This document shows, piece by piece, positions 44,812 through 56,143 of a DNA stretch of 64,000 bases. Positions within the stretch are counted from its first letter, which is position 1; each line of letters begins with the position of its first letter. This stretch comes from Megascapheus bottae (Eukaryota; Chordata; Mammalia; Rodentia; Geomyidae). Both the position numbers and the translations under genes were made by a program. The stretch is from the NCBI GenBank assembly GCA_024803745.1, contig JANJXV010000024.1, forward strand, positions 11,175,427 to 11,239,426. Reading direction: 5' to 3'. The notes under the pieces were generated by a model, which ran no database searches, was not told where the DNA came from, and saw nothing but the letters and a program-made list of their open reading frames with translations.

Positions 44812-45040
44812 ACACACCCAATGCCAATGACTCATGTCTATAAACCTAACTACTCAGGAGGCTGAGACAGGAAGATCGTGGTTTCAAGCCAGTATAAGCA
44901 GGAAAATCTGTGTGACTCTTATTTTGAATTAGCCAGTTTAAAAAAAAAAAGAAAAGCTGAAATTAGAACTGTGGCTCAAGTGGTAGAGTGCTAGCCTTGA
45001 GCACAAAAGCTCAGGGACAGCACCTAGGCCTGGCACAAAG
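44812..45040 (+). mobile_element. B1-dID-type SINE inside old L1
   Basis: gactcatgtctataaaccta, an A-run in the linker, tgtggctcaagtggtagagt and ggacagcacctaggcctggc. The tail leads into a purine tract. Confidence 0.82.
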
Positions 45041-45188
45041 AAAAAAGGAGGAAAAAAGAGACAAGAAAAAAAGGAAGAAAGGGAGAAAGGGGAAGGAGGA
45101 AGGAAGGAAGGAAGGAAGGAAGGAAGGAAGGAAGGAAGGAAGGAAGGAAGGAAGGAAGGAAGGAAGGAAGGAAGGAAAGAAAGAAAGG
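45041..45188 (+). repeat. (GGAA)n polypurine microsatellite
   Basis: A purine-only stretch ending in about 20 GGAA units, in SINE-tail position. GGAA runs can bind ETS factors; any role here is unknown. Confidence 0.95.
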
Positions 45189-45232
45189 GCAAATAAATGT
45201 AAAGTTATCTCAAATTCTGAAGTTCATATATT

Positions 45233-45432
45233 GGGGCTGGGAGTTTGGCCTAGTGGTAGAGTGCTTGCCTAGCATGCATGAAGATCCAGATTCAATTCCT
45301 CGGTACCACATATATAGAAAAAAGCCAGAAGTGGTACTGTACCTCAAGTGGTAGAGCTCTAGCCTTGAAAAAACCCAAGGACAATGCTCAGGCCCTGTGT
45401 TCAAGCCCAGGACTCGCAACAAAAAAGAAAAA
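45233..45432 (+). mobile_element. IDL-Geo-type SINE
   Basis: Complete dimer, with B box changed to cagattcaattcc. No clear duplication. Confidence 0.9.
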
Positions 45433-45831
45433 GATACTTAGAAGTTTTTTTTTTTTAAATACCTATATTACTCAAAGTGATCTACAAATTTAAAGTAATT
45501 TCTATCAAAATTTCAGTGTCTTTCACAGAAATAGAAAAACAACTCTAAAAGGTGTACAGAACCACAAAAGACCTAAAGGCCCCCAAAATATTATGTTGAG
45601 CAAAACAAGTGTGGAAGCATCACACCCCTGATTTCAAAATATACTATAAAGTGATCCTAATCAGACAGAAGGACACTCTAATTCATTTCTTAGTACTGCC
45701 AAAAATTAAACAAACAAAACAAGTAGAAAAAGAAACAGCATGGTACTAACATAAAAATAAATAAATAAATAAATAAATAGAGAAACGAAATGGAACTCAC
45801 CTTAACAAACAACAAAAAAGAAAGGGTAGAG

Positions 45832-46060
45832 CTGGGTGCTGGTGGCTCACACCTGTAATCCTAGCTACTCTGGAGGCTGAGATCTGAGGATCGCGGTTCA
45901 AAGCCAGCCTGAGCTCAAAAGACTGTGAGACTCTTATCCCCAATTAACGTTTAGAAAACCGGAAGTGGCACTGTGGGTCAAGTGGTAGACCGTTAGCCTT
46001 GATCTGAATTGCTCAGGGACAGCACCCAGGCCCAGAGTTCAAGCCCCATACCCTACAAAG
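45832..46060 (+). mobile_element. B1-dID-type SINE
   Basis: A good copy: gctgggtgctggtggctcac, acctgtaatcctagctactc, ccaattaacgtttagaaaac, gtgggtcaagtggtagaccg and gagttcaagccccataccct. Confidence 0.92.
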
Positions 46061-46360
46061 ATGGAGGAGGAGGGGGGTGGGAAACAGAATGGAACTAACA
46101 TTAAAAAAAGCAAGTAGAGAAGTAGTACTGTACTAGCATAAAAAAAAATTGTAGAGAAACAGAATGGTACTAGCATAAAATAGATGTAGAGACCAATGGA
46201 ACAAAACAGAGAGCCTAGAATTAAATGCACACGTTTAAGGGTCAATTGATTTTTTGAACAATGTCTCCATGAACACAAAATAGCATAAACACAGATTTCT
46301 CAATAAAGTGTTAGGAAAATGGGGAATCCTGGTGCAAAAGAATAAAATGGGACCTGGGGC

Positions 46361-48362
46361 ATCTTACATTCTAGAGCACAAAGAAAGACTAGGAATTAGA
46401 CAGCTAGGAGAGAGATCAGCTCCTTTACTAAAATTTGGCTCTAAGCTTGCACAGATGCTCCATTTTCTCCCCTCCCCCCCACCCCCATTCCCTGCCCAGC
46501 ACCTATTTCCCACCCTTCTGGTGTCTCATAATATTTCAACATTTCACATGAAAGCAGATCCTTTCAAAATGGAACTTATTCAAGTCCTAAAATTCTAACT
46601 TTAATCATAAGGCTTCCTCAGTTGCAATGTGATTTGCATCTCTTTAATTCACTTGCTGTAGCTCAAAAGTTCCACTCTGTCGAGTGTGTGATCAGATGAG
46701 AGAAAACTCCACCAACCGGAGTAGATTTCACAAAAGGTCACTTAGAAAATTTGTACTAATTTTCAGCCTGCTGTGCCTTGACATTTTCTGGGACCGCACA
46801 TTTAAGAAAGAAACCTCACATTGAATTACAGGCAGAATTATAAAATTACTTCAATCTAATACAGAGTACAAATCAATGAAATCGTAAGCCTCATTCTCCT
46901 TTACCTCACACCCAGGAACCAGACCCAGGGACCCTACTTCTTCACCTCCTGCCCAAGATAGCGCAGTTTTGGTTGTTTGACTTATTAATTATTCAAAAAG
47001 CAAATAGGAGAAAAGGCAGGAAGTTTAAATTCATAAACAACTCGTTGTACCCACAAATTGACATGTTGACCTGAAACCCCTTTGTGCAACTGAAGATAAT
47101 AAAAAATAAAATAAAATCCATCAACAGAATACTTGGTGGCATGAACAATTGTTACAAATTTTGGAAATGCACAGAAAGTGGAGATGGAGTCTTTTTACTA
47201 AAATACTTTGGGAAAATTCCCTTCATGGCTGCTCCTCTGTGACATGCACCTCTGCCGTCTCCAACAACAACACAGATGACCATGATCAATGAAACCGGGT
47301 AAAACTTTGGTACCTTAGCACCTTAGCTATGCTGGTTGGTGATCGCTGTGCTCTTCATTGTCACAGAGCCACAGCAAATTCCTAAGCGGCCAATGTCACT
47401 TAACAATGGAGTTGATGAAGCAGAAAAATAGATCAATTTTTTTCTAATCTTGACATTGGGAGCAATGTCTTTTTAATCGTCTCGGTGACCAAATGAGAAG
47501 TAGAAAAAGCCCTTCTGAATGTGCGATGATTATCTCAGAAACAAACACTTGTGTGATTGAGTTGCTAGCTGACGTAACCTGTTTTGTTCATGGACCACCA
47601 TCCTTAGTTAAAAGAGTGACTGACAGATTAAACTATGGCTATTCAGACTTGGATAATTGGCAGACATTTTCTCCAAATCAAATGAAGTAAGCCTGCTCCT
47701 GCAAGGAAAATAACTTGTAGGACTCATGGACAATGATAAAAATTAAGTTTTCGAGAAAAAAAAAGAATTTTTAGAAAATTTGTATCTGTCATCATCAACT
47801 CAACAGCTTCTTCATCAACTCAACAGCTTCTCAATATCTAGAATTTTTCTAATGGGTTCAGCAGTGATGTTATTAAATATAATTGTGTCCATGTCTGAAA
47901 GAGTTACACAACTTGGTGAACTTTCGATACAGAAAAATAAAATTGTTGAAGTTTTAAGTTGACAGGTTACAGAATGAATAAGAGAACAATTTTGATAGAG
48001 AAATCAAAAGATATCACCCATTAGGCAGTACAAATAGGAAAGAATATCACAAAAAACCTGCTTCTATTTTGAAAATATTATTTTCTTTCATATTTTCCTC
48101 CCTCTTTGGGACAGTTTCCTACTGATGTCTCATTTCTAAGAAATACCCAGGTATTACCATTTAGCATTCCTACATCTGATAATCCCCAATTCTGAATTCA
48201 TTTTGGCTCTAAATTTCTGATGATCTGCATCTTAATGAAACAATTCTTTTTTCTTATGATTTTTGTAATCTTTTCTTTCAGTGTACGTCTGGCAAGTGCT
48301 AATCTACAGAAATCTTGAGAGGCTAACTCTCCTCCTAGAGGCAGGTTCGGCCTTGCTTCAGC
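46361..48362. other. Unique sequence, nothing recognised
   Basis: About 2 kb with few repeats. C-rich patch at 46472-46495. The 65-residue frame at 47493-47690 is discussed in the findings. A 20-bp unit is repeated in tandem at 47793-47832. Confidence 0.4.
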
Positions 48363-48381
48363 TCAAGGCCAGGGGGCGCTA
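48363..48381 (+). promoter_or_regulatory. Strong CTCF-type binding motif
   Basis: Contains ccagggggcgcta (48369-48381), identical to the 13-base core of the vertebrate CTCF consensus. One of very few CpG-containing motifs nearby, and not inside any repeat I recognise. Occupancy cannot be judged from sequence. Confidence 0.65.
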
Positions 48382-49148
48382 GACCTGGAGCTGCCTTCAG
48401 ATTCCATTCACTTGACTAGCACTGAGCCCAAATCTTAGTCTTCTGAAGGCATTTGCTTACTGCCTGCTGTATCTTATCAGACTGGAACAAAATCTTTTTC
48501 TTAAACTTCCTTGAATAGTTCCACAAACCTAGTGCCATATATATGACTGCAGTATTAAATTTGTAACGAGCAAATATCATAACCAAAACAAACTTTTTTT
48601 TTTTGCCTCCCACTGCCCCATCATTTTTATTTAGCATGAGTAACATTACTTTGAGACTGGATGAAACACAACCTTAATTCAGCAAGTAGAACATCCAATT
48701 CTGGATATTAATTCTAACTCTGGGCTTGACATAGCAGTGAATCTCCTCCTCTTCCAGCTTGACTCTGCTTCAGGCTAAAAGCGTCCAATGAGAAAGGGGT
48801 GAGATAACTTCTTCCTAATTCACTGCTACATGTTTTGATGTCCTAAGGGTCTGGCCAAGAAGATGACAAGGAAGAAAGGAAGAAGGCATTCTCATATGAA
48901 CAAAAACCCTCATGATCTGAGGATGACTAATGAGCTTTCCAAAGGTTACTAGGACTCTTCCTTACAATGTCTCATTCAAGTTGGTGCATTGACAGCCTGT
49001 GTGATCACTTACAATCACCCACCAGTGGTATATAACCGGCCTGTTTCTGGAATCTTCTAGTTGGCAAGGTCTAAGTGATGGCTCTTTATTTCAAACAGGT
49101 GTCCACACATAGTGGCTTTGGAACAAAGAAGCAGGCTTTGTGATCACA

Positions 49149-49150
<2 letters not shown>
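48382..49150. other. Unique sequence
   Basis: Includes a TATA-box-like gtatataaccggcc at 49029-49042. No gene recognised downstream. Confidence 0.35.
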
Positions 49151-49190
<40 letters not shown>

Positions 49191-49202
49191 ACACACACAC
49201 AC
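49151..49202 (+). repeat. (CA)n microsatellite
   Basis: About 25 CA units with one CC interruption near 49189. No SINE recognised next to it. Confidence 0.95.
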
Positions 49203-49741
49203 TCACACTCCCTAGGCCAATCCATTCCCATGTCTGCCAATAGTCATTAGTTAGCTGTTCTCTTGCCTTCTAGGTGTCACCATGAGAATCAAACCCCATC
49301 CTACACACTCTACCTCTCTCTGGGTGACATGAAAGAAGTAGGTAGACTGTAGATGAGGAAGGAAATATGTCCCCCTGTGTGGGGAAAAGAAGTGGGACTT
49401 ATGGCACTATTTTTTTCTAGAAGCATTCTCTCCACTGGCACTATTTTTTCTAAACACATTCTCTCCACTAACTACTTTTACTCTCCTCATGTACTTAAAC
49501 ATTTACTACTAATTTATGGAGCTGACTGCCAGAATTTCCATATGATTGCTCTCAAAACTCAGGGGGAATTGAGTCCTAAGATATACTGGTCTACCTACCT
49601 ACCTAAAATATTCTAGTTTACTAGAACTGGCAGCTGTATATTTAGGTTGTCAGGCTGGAGGAAGCTGCCAATTTTAGTCAACTGAGTGTAAATTAAAGCA
49701 TCAAATTTCAAAAACATCTGATAAAAATGGTTAAAAATAAG
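49203..49741. other. Unique sequence with a local duplication
   Basis: The ctctccactggcactatttt and ctctccactaactactttta segments near 49428-49480 look like a small duplication. The 87-residue frame at 49353-49616 has no motif. Confidence 0.35.
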
Positions 49742-49979
49742 GCTGCAAGCCAGGCACTGATGGCTCACACCCGTAATCCTAGCTACACAGGAGGCTGAGA
49801 TCTGAGGATTGCAGATCAAAGCCAACTGGGACATGAAAGTCTGTGAGACTCAACTCCTTTAACCACCAGAAAACTGGAAGTGGCACTGAGGCTCAAAATG
49901 GTAGAGCATTAGCCTTGAGCTGAAGAGATCAGGGACAGTGTCCAGGCCTAGATTTCAAGCCCCAAGACCAAAAAAAAAA
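49742..49979 (+). mobile_element. B1-dID-type SINE
   Basis: gccaggcactgatggctcac, ccgtaatcctagctacacag, tttaaccaccagaaaactgg and agatttcaagccccaagacc. Confidence 0.9.
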
Positions 49980-51078
49980 GCATGCAGTATTCTCAAGTCA
50001 TAAGCTAGAGATCCTGAGCTGTGAAGAACTGTGTGGCCACACCCACAAATTCATGTCATTTCTGAACAGTAATAGTCAAGTAAACGCTCTTGAGAGCTCA
50101 GCTTATTCATTATGCCTTGTGCTTCATGTACAATGTGGCTTAAGTATATCTGAGGCCACTTTTACCTCATTTGGATGCACATGAGGCCATTTGTTTCTCC
50201 AGATACACATTGTGTAATTATTTTCCACTCTAGTAAATGAATAACTTAATTAGCACCTTAATTTGATGTTAAAGGCTAAAAAATATAAGTATTAGTACAT
50301 CCTTTTGGGGAAAATTATTCTAAATAAGCACACTTTGTGTCTAGTTCTTAAATATGCAAACTGTCCAGTTTTCATACAAAAACAGAAGAAAAAAAAGCAA
50401 CAGCTACTAGGAGCTATTTTGGGCAATTAGGAGGAAATTCTCTTGTTTACATTAGAGAAGAAATAGTACAAAAGTAACTGAACACATGCCAGAATAATTA
50501 GCAGCACTTGGCTCATTTAAATTATGTGCACATTGCCATTTTAATGCGTTTTTTTAAACAACTACTTGCAATCCTATTTTATCCTTGGAAGAAAATTAAT
50601 AGCTTTCTGCTAGGTATTACTAATAAAACCAGATTTGCTCCTGTTTTCTTGGAAAAGATAAATCTGTATATTTTATATGCCTATTTTTAATAATAATTAA
50701 AAACATAAAATAATAATCATATTCTTGGAATTATACGACACTTGTGCATAATGACTGGAGGCATTCTTTTATGTAAGATAATTCCTCCACATAAATATCA
50801 TGCTGTTTCTTTCTTTATGCTCCATGTACAACGTGTTGATTCTAAGGATCATCTAATATTAATAATAACAGGGTTAAGGCTGTGATTTTCTTTTTCCAGG
50901 AAAATACACAAGTGATTCCTATAAAACAAATTCAGGGCATGAATTTTATAGGATTCCCTCTCAATTAAGGACCCTGACGATTATTCATGATATAGTGATT
51001 AGCAGAAAGTATATGTATAAGCATGTTTCATATCCCAAGACATGAAAGCAGGGGCAAAGAAAAAGATAATTATCTTTT
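49980..51078. other. Unique AT-rich stretch without repeats
   Basis: About 1.1 kb with no recognised transposon, which is unusual for this window. Contains aattagcaccttaatttgat and a MEF2-type ctatttttaa (50681-50690). Possible conserved non-coding sequence; see findings. Confidence 0.4.
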
Positions 51079-51285
51079 TGTGCATACCAATCCTGGGGCT
51101 TAAACTCAGGGCCCAGGTGATATCCCTGAGCTTTTTTGCTCAAGGTGAATACTCCCCCACTTGAGCACAGCCTCACTTCTGGCTTTTGGTGGTCAGTTGG
51201 AGTCTCATGAATTTCCTGCCTGGGCTGGCTTCAAACCATAATCCTCAGATCTCAAGATTACAAGCAAAAGCTACCAGTGCCCTGC
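51079..51285 (-). mobile_element. B1-dID-type SINE (old)
   Basis: cctgagcttttttgctcaag, cacttgagcacagcctcact, cctgcctgggctggcttcaa and atcctcagatctcaagatta in antisense order. Confidence 0.78.
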
Positions 51286-51349
51286 TCGTTCTTTTTCAAT
51301 TTTTGAAGATATAAATGCAGAAAAATGTGTCATAAAGACAACAGATCCT

Positions 51350-51430
51350 AAGGCGGTAGCCTTGAGCTGAAGAGCTCAGGGACAGCACCCAGGCCAAGAT
51401 CAAGCCCCATGACCCACAAAAAAAAAAAAA
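51350..51430 (+). mobile_element. B1-dID-type SINE, right end only
   Basis: gcggtagccttgagctgaag, agctcagggacagcacccag and atcaagccccatgacccac, then an A tail. 5'-truncated inside the right half. Confidence 0.75.
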
Positions 51431-51497
51431 TAGCAGACCCTTTGATCTGAAAACTGTAACATAGACCAACGAAAGTCCTCCATTAAACTGTTACAAC

Positions 51498-51707
51498 AGC
51501 TGGGCACTAATGACTCACACGGTTCATCTTAGCTACTCAGGAGTCAGCCAGAGCAGAAAAATCTGTGACTCTAATCTTCAACTAACCAGCAAAAACTGAA
51601 AGTGGAAGTGTAGCTCACATAGTAGAGAACTACTAGCCTTGAGTGGAAAAGCTAAGGGAAAGCACAAGGCCCTAAATTCGAGCCCCACTACTGACACAAA
51701 ACAAAAA
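51498..51707 (+). mobile_element. B1-dID-type SINE (diverged)
   Basis: agctgggcactaatgactca, a deletion in the B1-like half, then gtgtagctcacatagtagag. Duplication gttacaac at 51490-51497 and 51708-51715. Confidence 0.8.
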
Positions 51708-51715
51708 GTTACAAC

Positions 51716-52711
51716 ATAAGCACATACACAGCTCACCTATGTAGGTCTCCTGATAGACTTTCCTTGGCCTATGAAAATGTGAAGAAATAAATAAATAAAT
51801 AACTGCACCCATGCTATGATGTGCCAATCTGCTCCAACCCTAATTAGATGCCATGTGTGAGAGTACAAGGATACCAAAAACAGGCATCAGGGCTTCCATT
51901 CTACTGAGAGAGATGATTGATCGATAGATAATTATGAGGTGAAGGAAATGAGTCTGAATTCCCTGAGAGAATCAGGAGTGCTAATAAAATTCACAGAAGG
52001 GAGGAATTGCTTCTTCAAAGCAAATCAAACAATTCCCAAGCAAATCACCCAAAAAAGCCATGGAAATTAATGGACCTCCATGGGTCCTTTAAAGCTAAGG
52101 AAACATTTGTTACACTCAGTCATTGTATACAGACAATCTCAATTGAGTAGAACCTCTGTTGCATAAACCTTACAGAAAGAAAATAATCAGGACTTGCCTA
52201 TGTCTAAAAGGACAGAAACAAAAGCAGAGACTTCGGATGAGGAATCGGCCCCACATGCTATTACACTCTGTGCCTCCTTAACTCAAGACTCTAGTCTTAA
52301 ATAAGATATTTGGAAGGAAAGTTCAGGTCTCCCCTGATCTTCACTTAAAGAGGAAAGGGAGCTGCTCTCAGAAGGAGGAGGGGGCCTTACTTGCCAACAT
52401 CTCTGTGAGCTATGACAGGATGAGGAACAACAAGTGAGTTGGGACCAAGAGAGAGGAAGCTAGCTATACTGCTAGATGCAACTATTTTCTATCTTCCATT
52501 TGTACCTTCCTATCGCTCCTTCTTTTGAAGGCAAGATAACTAATACTAATAAAACTATATTTTTGGAGGCTTGATTTAAATAGCTACAATTGTGGAGACC
52601 AGACATGTCACCAAAGTTCTTGAAAATAGGCAATCATTACAGGAGTTTGACATGTACTGACTTTAAAGTTGTACTTTAGTAAGATTTTTTGTTTAAAAAA
52701 AGGGAAGAACA
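51716..52711. other. Unique sequence
   Basis: About 1 kb without recognised repeat or gene. Confidence 0.35.
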
Positions 52712-52917
52712 GGGCTGGGAGTTTGGCCTAGAGGTAGAGTGCTTGCCTAGCATGCACGAAGACCCGGTTCAATTGCTCGGTACCACATACATAGGAAAAA
52801 GCTGGAGGTGGTGCTGTGACTCAAGTGGTAGATCTCTGGCCTTGAGAAAAAGTCCAAGGATAGTGTTCAGACCCTGAGTTCAAGCCCCACAACTGACCAA
52901 AAAAAAAAAAAAAAAAA
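52712..52917 (+). mobile_element. IDL-Geo-type SINE
   Basis: Complete; its right half ends gagttcaagccccacaactg. Flanks aaagggaagaaca and aaaggaaagaaca (one mismatch). Confidence 0.9.
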
Positions 52918-53440
52918 AAGGAAAGAACAAGACCAAAGGAACAAAAGGTGCATGGTCTCCTTGATATGTGACTATTAGATACAAACAGTACAAGAGCGAT
53001 GCCTCAATATTCAGGTACTCAGGGTTATTGACACAGTCTTGGAGATATAAATATAACTACATAGACATAAAAATCTATGATGGGATATATACTCTATAGA
53101 CATAATGTTATATAGATCAATATGTATTTATGACATACAAACTCTCAGCTTCATTTTAATTATGTTCTAAAAGTCATGTGCCAGTGGTTGCATATAGAGA
53201 TTCCCTTCTTGGGTACTTGTTTGTTAAATATGACATTTGAAATATGATGTAAAAATCAGTGTTAATAAAACCTTTCCATAAAAAAGGAAAGAAATTATGC
53301 ATTCTTCATTTTCAAGATATGTATGTGGTGATAATATTCAGATTATTTTAGCATGTTCTTGACAACAAAATAATATAAAATATTCTCTCTAAAACTAATA
53401 AATATTGTAAAAGGATAAAGATCTGATTACATATATGTAT
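52918..53440. other. Unique AT-rich sequence
   Basis: No feature recognised. Confidence 0.35.
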
Positions 53441-53445
53441 ATATA

Positions 53446-53683
53446 TAATTTTTTGTCGGTCATGGGGCTTAAACTCTGGGCCTGGGCATTGTTCCTGAGC
53501 TGTTCAGCTCAAGGCTACTGTCCTACCCCTTGAGTCACAGTGCCACTTCCGGTTTTCTGGTGGTTAATTGAAAATAAGAGTATCACAGTCTTTAGTGCCC
53601 AGGCTGGCTTTGAACCATGATCCTCATATCTCAGCCTCCAGAGTAGCTAGGATTACAGATGTGACCACAGTGCCCAGCTTTGA
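53446..53683 (-). mobile_element. B1-dID-type SINE
   Basis: Near-complete antisense copy: tcatggggcttaaactctgg, gagctgttcagctcaaggct, ttctggtggttaattgaaaa and cctcatatctcagcctccag. Confidence 0.9.
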
Positions 53684-54428
53684 TTATATAATATTTAAAT
53701 AGCTCTTCTAGCACATGTAGCTACTGGTTTGTGAGCTAATTTAACTTGACATGTGAAAATTAATCAGCATTCTAACTTTGATCCATGCATGTAACGTCAT
53801 TGATTTTAATGGAATCTATCTTCAAGGACTAAGGAATCATTCCATAATTATCTCTACCAATCCAGGTACTAAATTTATTATAATAAGCCACTTCATTTTC
53901 TATAGTAAGAGGTTGAAACTCAAGAGTTCATACATTATATTCTACTGGCATGTTAATTCCATACACAGATGTAAAACCATCATGAAATTTATAAGATAAC
54001 AGAACAGGATTTATCTGAATTATGACAGTAAACACTTCTTAATATTTTAGCATTAGGACTGATATAAGTACGTGCATTCAACATTTTGTCCCATCCTTCA
54101 AGGTGATGATTTTAATAAGCTTTTCTAAGATCCTTTCCAAAATTAATTGATCTCCAAAATTCACCACTTACATCAGCAACCAAAAAATAGGTAATGAAAA
54201 TGTCAAGAAAATTAAGCCAATACACTGAGTTCTTTTCAAATAAGACAGCAGTTACAGTTATTTGAGCAAACAGCAAAAAAAAAAATCCAGAAAGATGTCA
54301 TAGAATCTATTTCATTATTTTCCAAAGAAAAGAAATAAAAGTCTGGTATTTCTTTTTAAACATGAACATGAAAAAGAGCCTAGAACTATGCCCATGAGAA
54401 TCAGAATGTTTTAGATTTCTGTGCTATT
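53684..54428. other. Unique AT-rich sequence
   Basis: The 73-residue frame at 53778-53999 has no motif. No repeat recognised. Confidence 0.35.
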
Positions 54429-54473
54429 TGTATGTGTATATGCATGTGTGCATGCATGAGTGTGTGCATGCAT
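54429..54473 (+). repeat. TG/CATG-rich microsatellite
   Basis: tatgtgtatatgcatgtgtg, catgcatgagtgtgtgcatg. Adjoins the tail end of an antisense SINE fragment. Confidence 0.8.
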
Positions 54474-54545
54474 GTACTAGGGCTTGAACTCAGTGCTTCA
54501 TGCTCTCTCTTGGCTTTTTTGCTCAAAGCCTAGCATTCTAGCCAT
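54474..54545 (-). mobile_element. B1-dID-type SINE, right-half fragment
   Basis: gggcttgaactcagtgcttc and ttttttgctcaaagcctagc. No B1-like half. Confidence 0.6.
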
Positions 54546-54692
54546 ATCTTATTTGGACACTTTATCTATAAAAATATTTATCTATTTTGGTACCGGCCAC
54601 AGTGTAACTAAATGAGTGACACCAAAAACATAACCTTCGGGGAGCTAAAAGACCCTGAAGTATGCTTTCAGCCAGAAGCGGCTATTCCTTTT

Positions 54693-55455
54693 TTTTTTTT
54701 TTTAATTGTAATTAGTAAAAGGGTTACATGATATTTGCCAGATAGAAGGTGCATTAATTCACATACATTGATACCCTTTCACATGTCTTGGTACCCATTT
54801 CCCTCCCCCCCACACCCCCCTCCCGTCTTGGTTTTCCCCCCTTCCCTATCAAATTCCAAGTATCCAAATACAAATAAATTCAATATATCAGATAACAAAG
54901 TGAGATACTATACCAATATGAGATAACCAAGGGACAGCAAAGGAGATGAGAGACAACATAGTACATTAAGGACAACAATCATTCATTATATGGCTTTTGT
55001 TTCAATATCCTGGAGGTCCTTTCAATTAGCTTCACATTATATGGCCTTATGTATCAAGATTTTGCTCTATTGCAGATCTCTGCTAGTAGAGCCCAAGGTT
55101 TCTACTGATTATGACGAATGAGGGAAACCATTGAGCCTAAGTTCCTTTGAGTCTGGCTTACTTCACTTAATATGATTTTTTCTAAGTCTTTCCATTTCCT
55201 AACAAATGGGGCGATGTCATTCTTTCTGACAGCAGCATAGAATTCCATTGTGTACAAATACCACAACTTGTTGATCCACTCATCAACTGAGGGACATCTA
55301 GGTTGGTTCCATATCTTTGCTATGGTGAATAGTGCTGCAATGAACATTGTTGTGCTAGTGGATTTAGTATGTCCTTGTTTCTGGATGGTTGGGTAAATGC
55401 CAAGTAGTGGAATTGCCAAGTAGGGGAGTTCTATGTTTAGCCTTTTGAGGCACTG
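54693..55455 (-). mobile_element. Young 5'-truncated L1 (ORF2 C-terminus plus 3' UTR)
   Basis: Encodes a longer uninterrupted ORF2 tail than its sister at 29372 (IPLLGIYPTIQKQGHTKSTS to SEVSQTQRNLGSMVSLIRHN, 55102-55419). C-rich (antisense G-rich) tract at 54801-54824. Duplication agcggctattcctttt at 54677-54692 and 55456-55471. Truncated within about 10 bp of the same ORF2 position as the sister copy. Confidence 0.95.
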
Positions 55456-55536
55456 AGCGGCTATTCCTTTTGCAAAACTAACTCAGAATGATTCATGGAA
55501 TTTAGTGTAAACATAAAATTATAAAACTCTTAAGAA

Positions 55537-55768
55537 ATAAGTTGGACACTGGTGGCTCATGTCTATAATCCTAGCTATCCAGGAGGCTGAGATCTAGGAA
55601 TCATTGTTCAAAGCAAGCTGGGGAAGAAAAATCTGTGAGACTGTTATCTCCAATTAACCAGCAAAAAGTCAGAAATGGAGCTGTGGTTCAAATGGAAGAG
55701 TGCCAGCCTAGAGTGCAAAAGATAAGTGACCAGTGCTAAGATAATAAGTTCAAGCCCTAGGACAAAAC
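55537..55768 (+). mobile_element. B1-dID-type SINE (diverged)
   Basis: ggacactggtggctcatgtc, ctccaattaaccagcaaaaa, ctgtggttcaaatggaagag and aagttcaagccctaggac. Confidence 0.8.
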
Positions 55769-55915
55769 AACGGGATGCTTAGCTTTATAACTCCTGCTCA
55801 CAAGGCAAAAAAGATGGAGCATTTCATATGGCTGCTTCATTTCTTAAAATCATTTTCAAAGGATACAGTGAAGCCTAATAGAAAAAGTAAATGTGTCAGA
55901 AAAAGCCCAGATCAG

Positions 55916-56128
55916 GGGCCAGGAGTTTGGCCTAGTGGTAGAGTGCCTGACCAGCATGCATAAAGACCCGGGTTTGATTCCTCAGTACCACATACATAGG
56001 GAAAAAAAAAAGCTGGAAATGGTGCTATGTCTCAAGTGGTAGACCTATAGCCTTGAAAAAGCCCAAAGACAGTGCTCAGGCCCTGAGTTCAAGCCCCAGG
56101 ACTGGCAAAAAAAAAAAAAAAAAAAAAA
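55916..56128 (+). mobile_element. IDL-Geo-type SINE
   Basis: Complete, with a long A tail. Duplication aaaagcccagatcag / aaaagcccaggtcgg at 55901-55915 and 56129-56143. Confidence 0.92.
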
Positions 56129-56143
56129 AAAAGCCCAGGTCGG

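Larger units (their letters stand above)
44560..46360 (+). mobile_element. Ancient L1 ORF2 fragment, heavily interrupted
   Basis: aatcccacttacaagagcaa, cgtacctaggtataagttta, accaagaaggcaaaagacct, ctcaaagtgatctacaaatt, gcatcacacccctgatttca and gagaccaatggaacaaaaca lie in ORF2 order (reverse-transcriptase 3' region and beyond). SINEs at 44812, 45233 and 45832, a GGAA tract and local duplications interrupt it. No intact frame. Confidence 0.75.

Noticed and set aside
48960..49090. TATA-like gtatataaccggcc as a core promoter
   Set aside because: No initiator, downstream exon, open frame or GC enrichment supports it.
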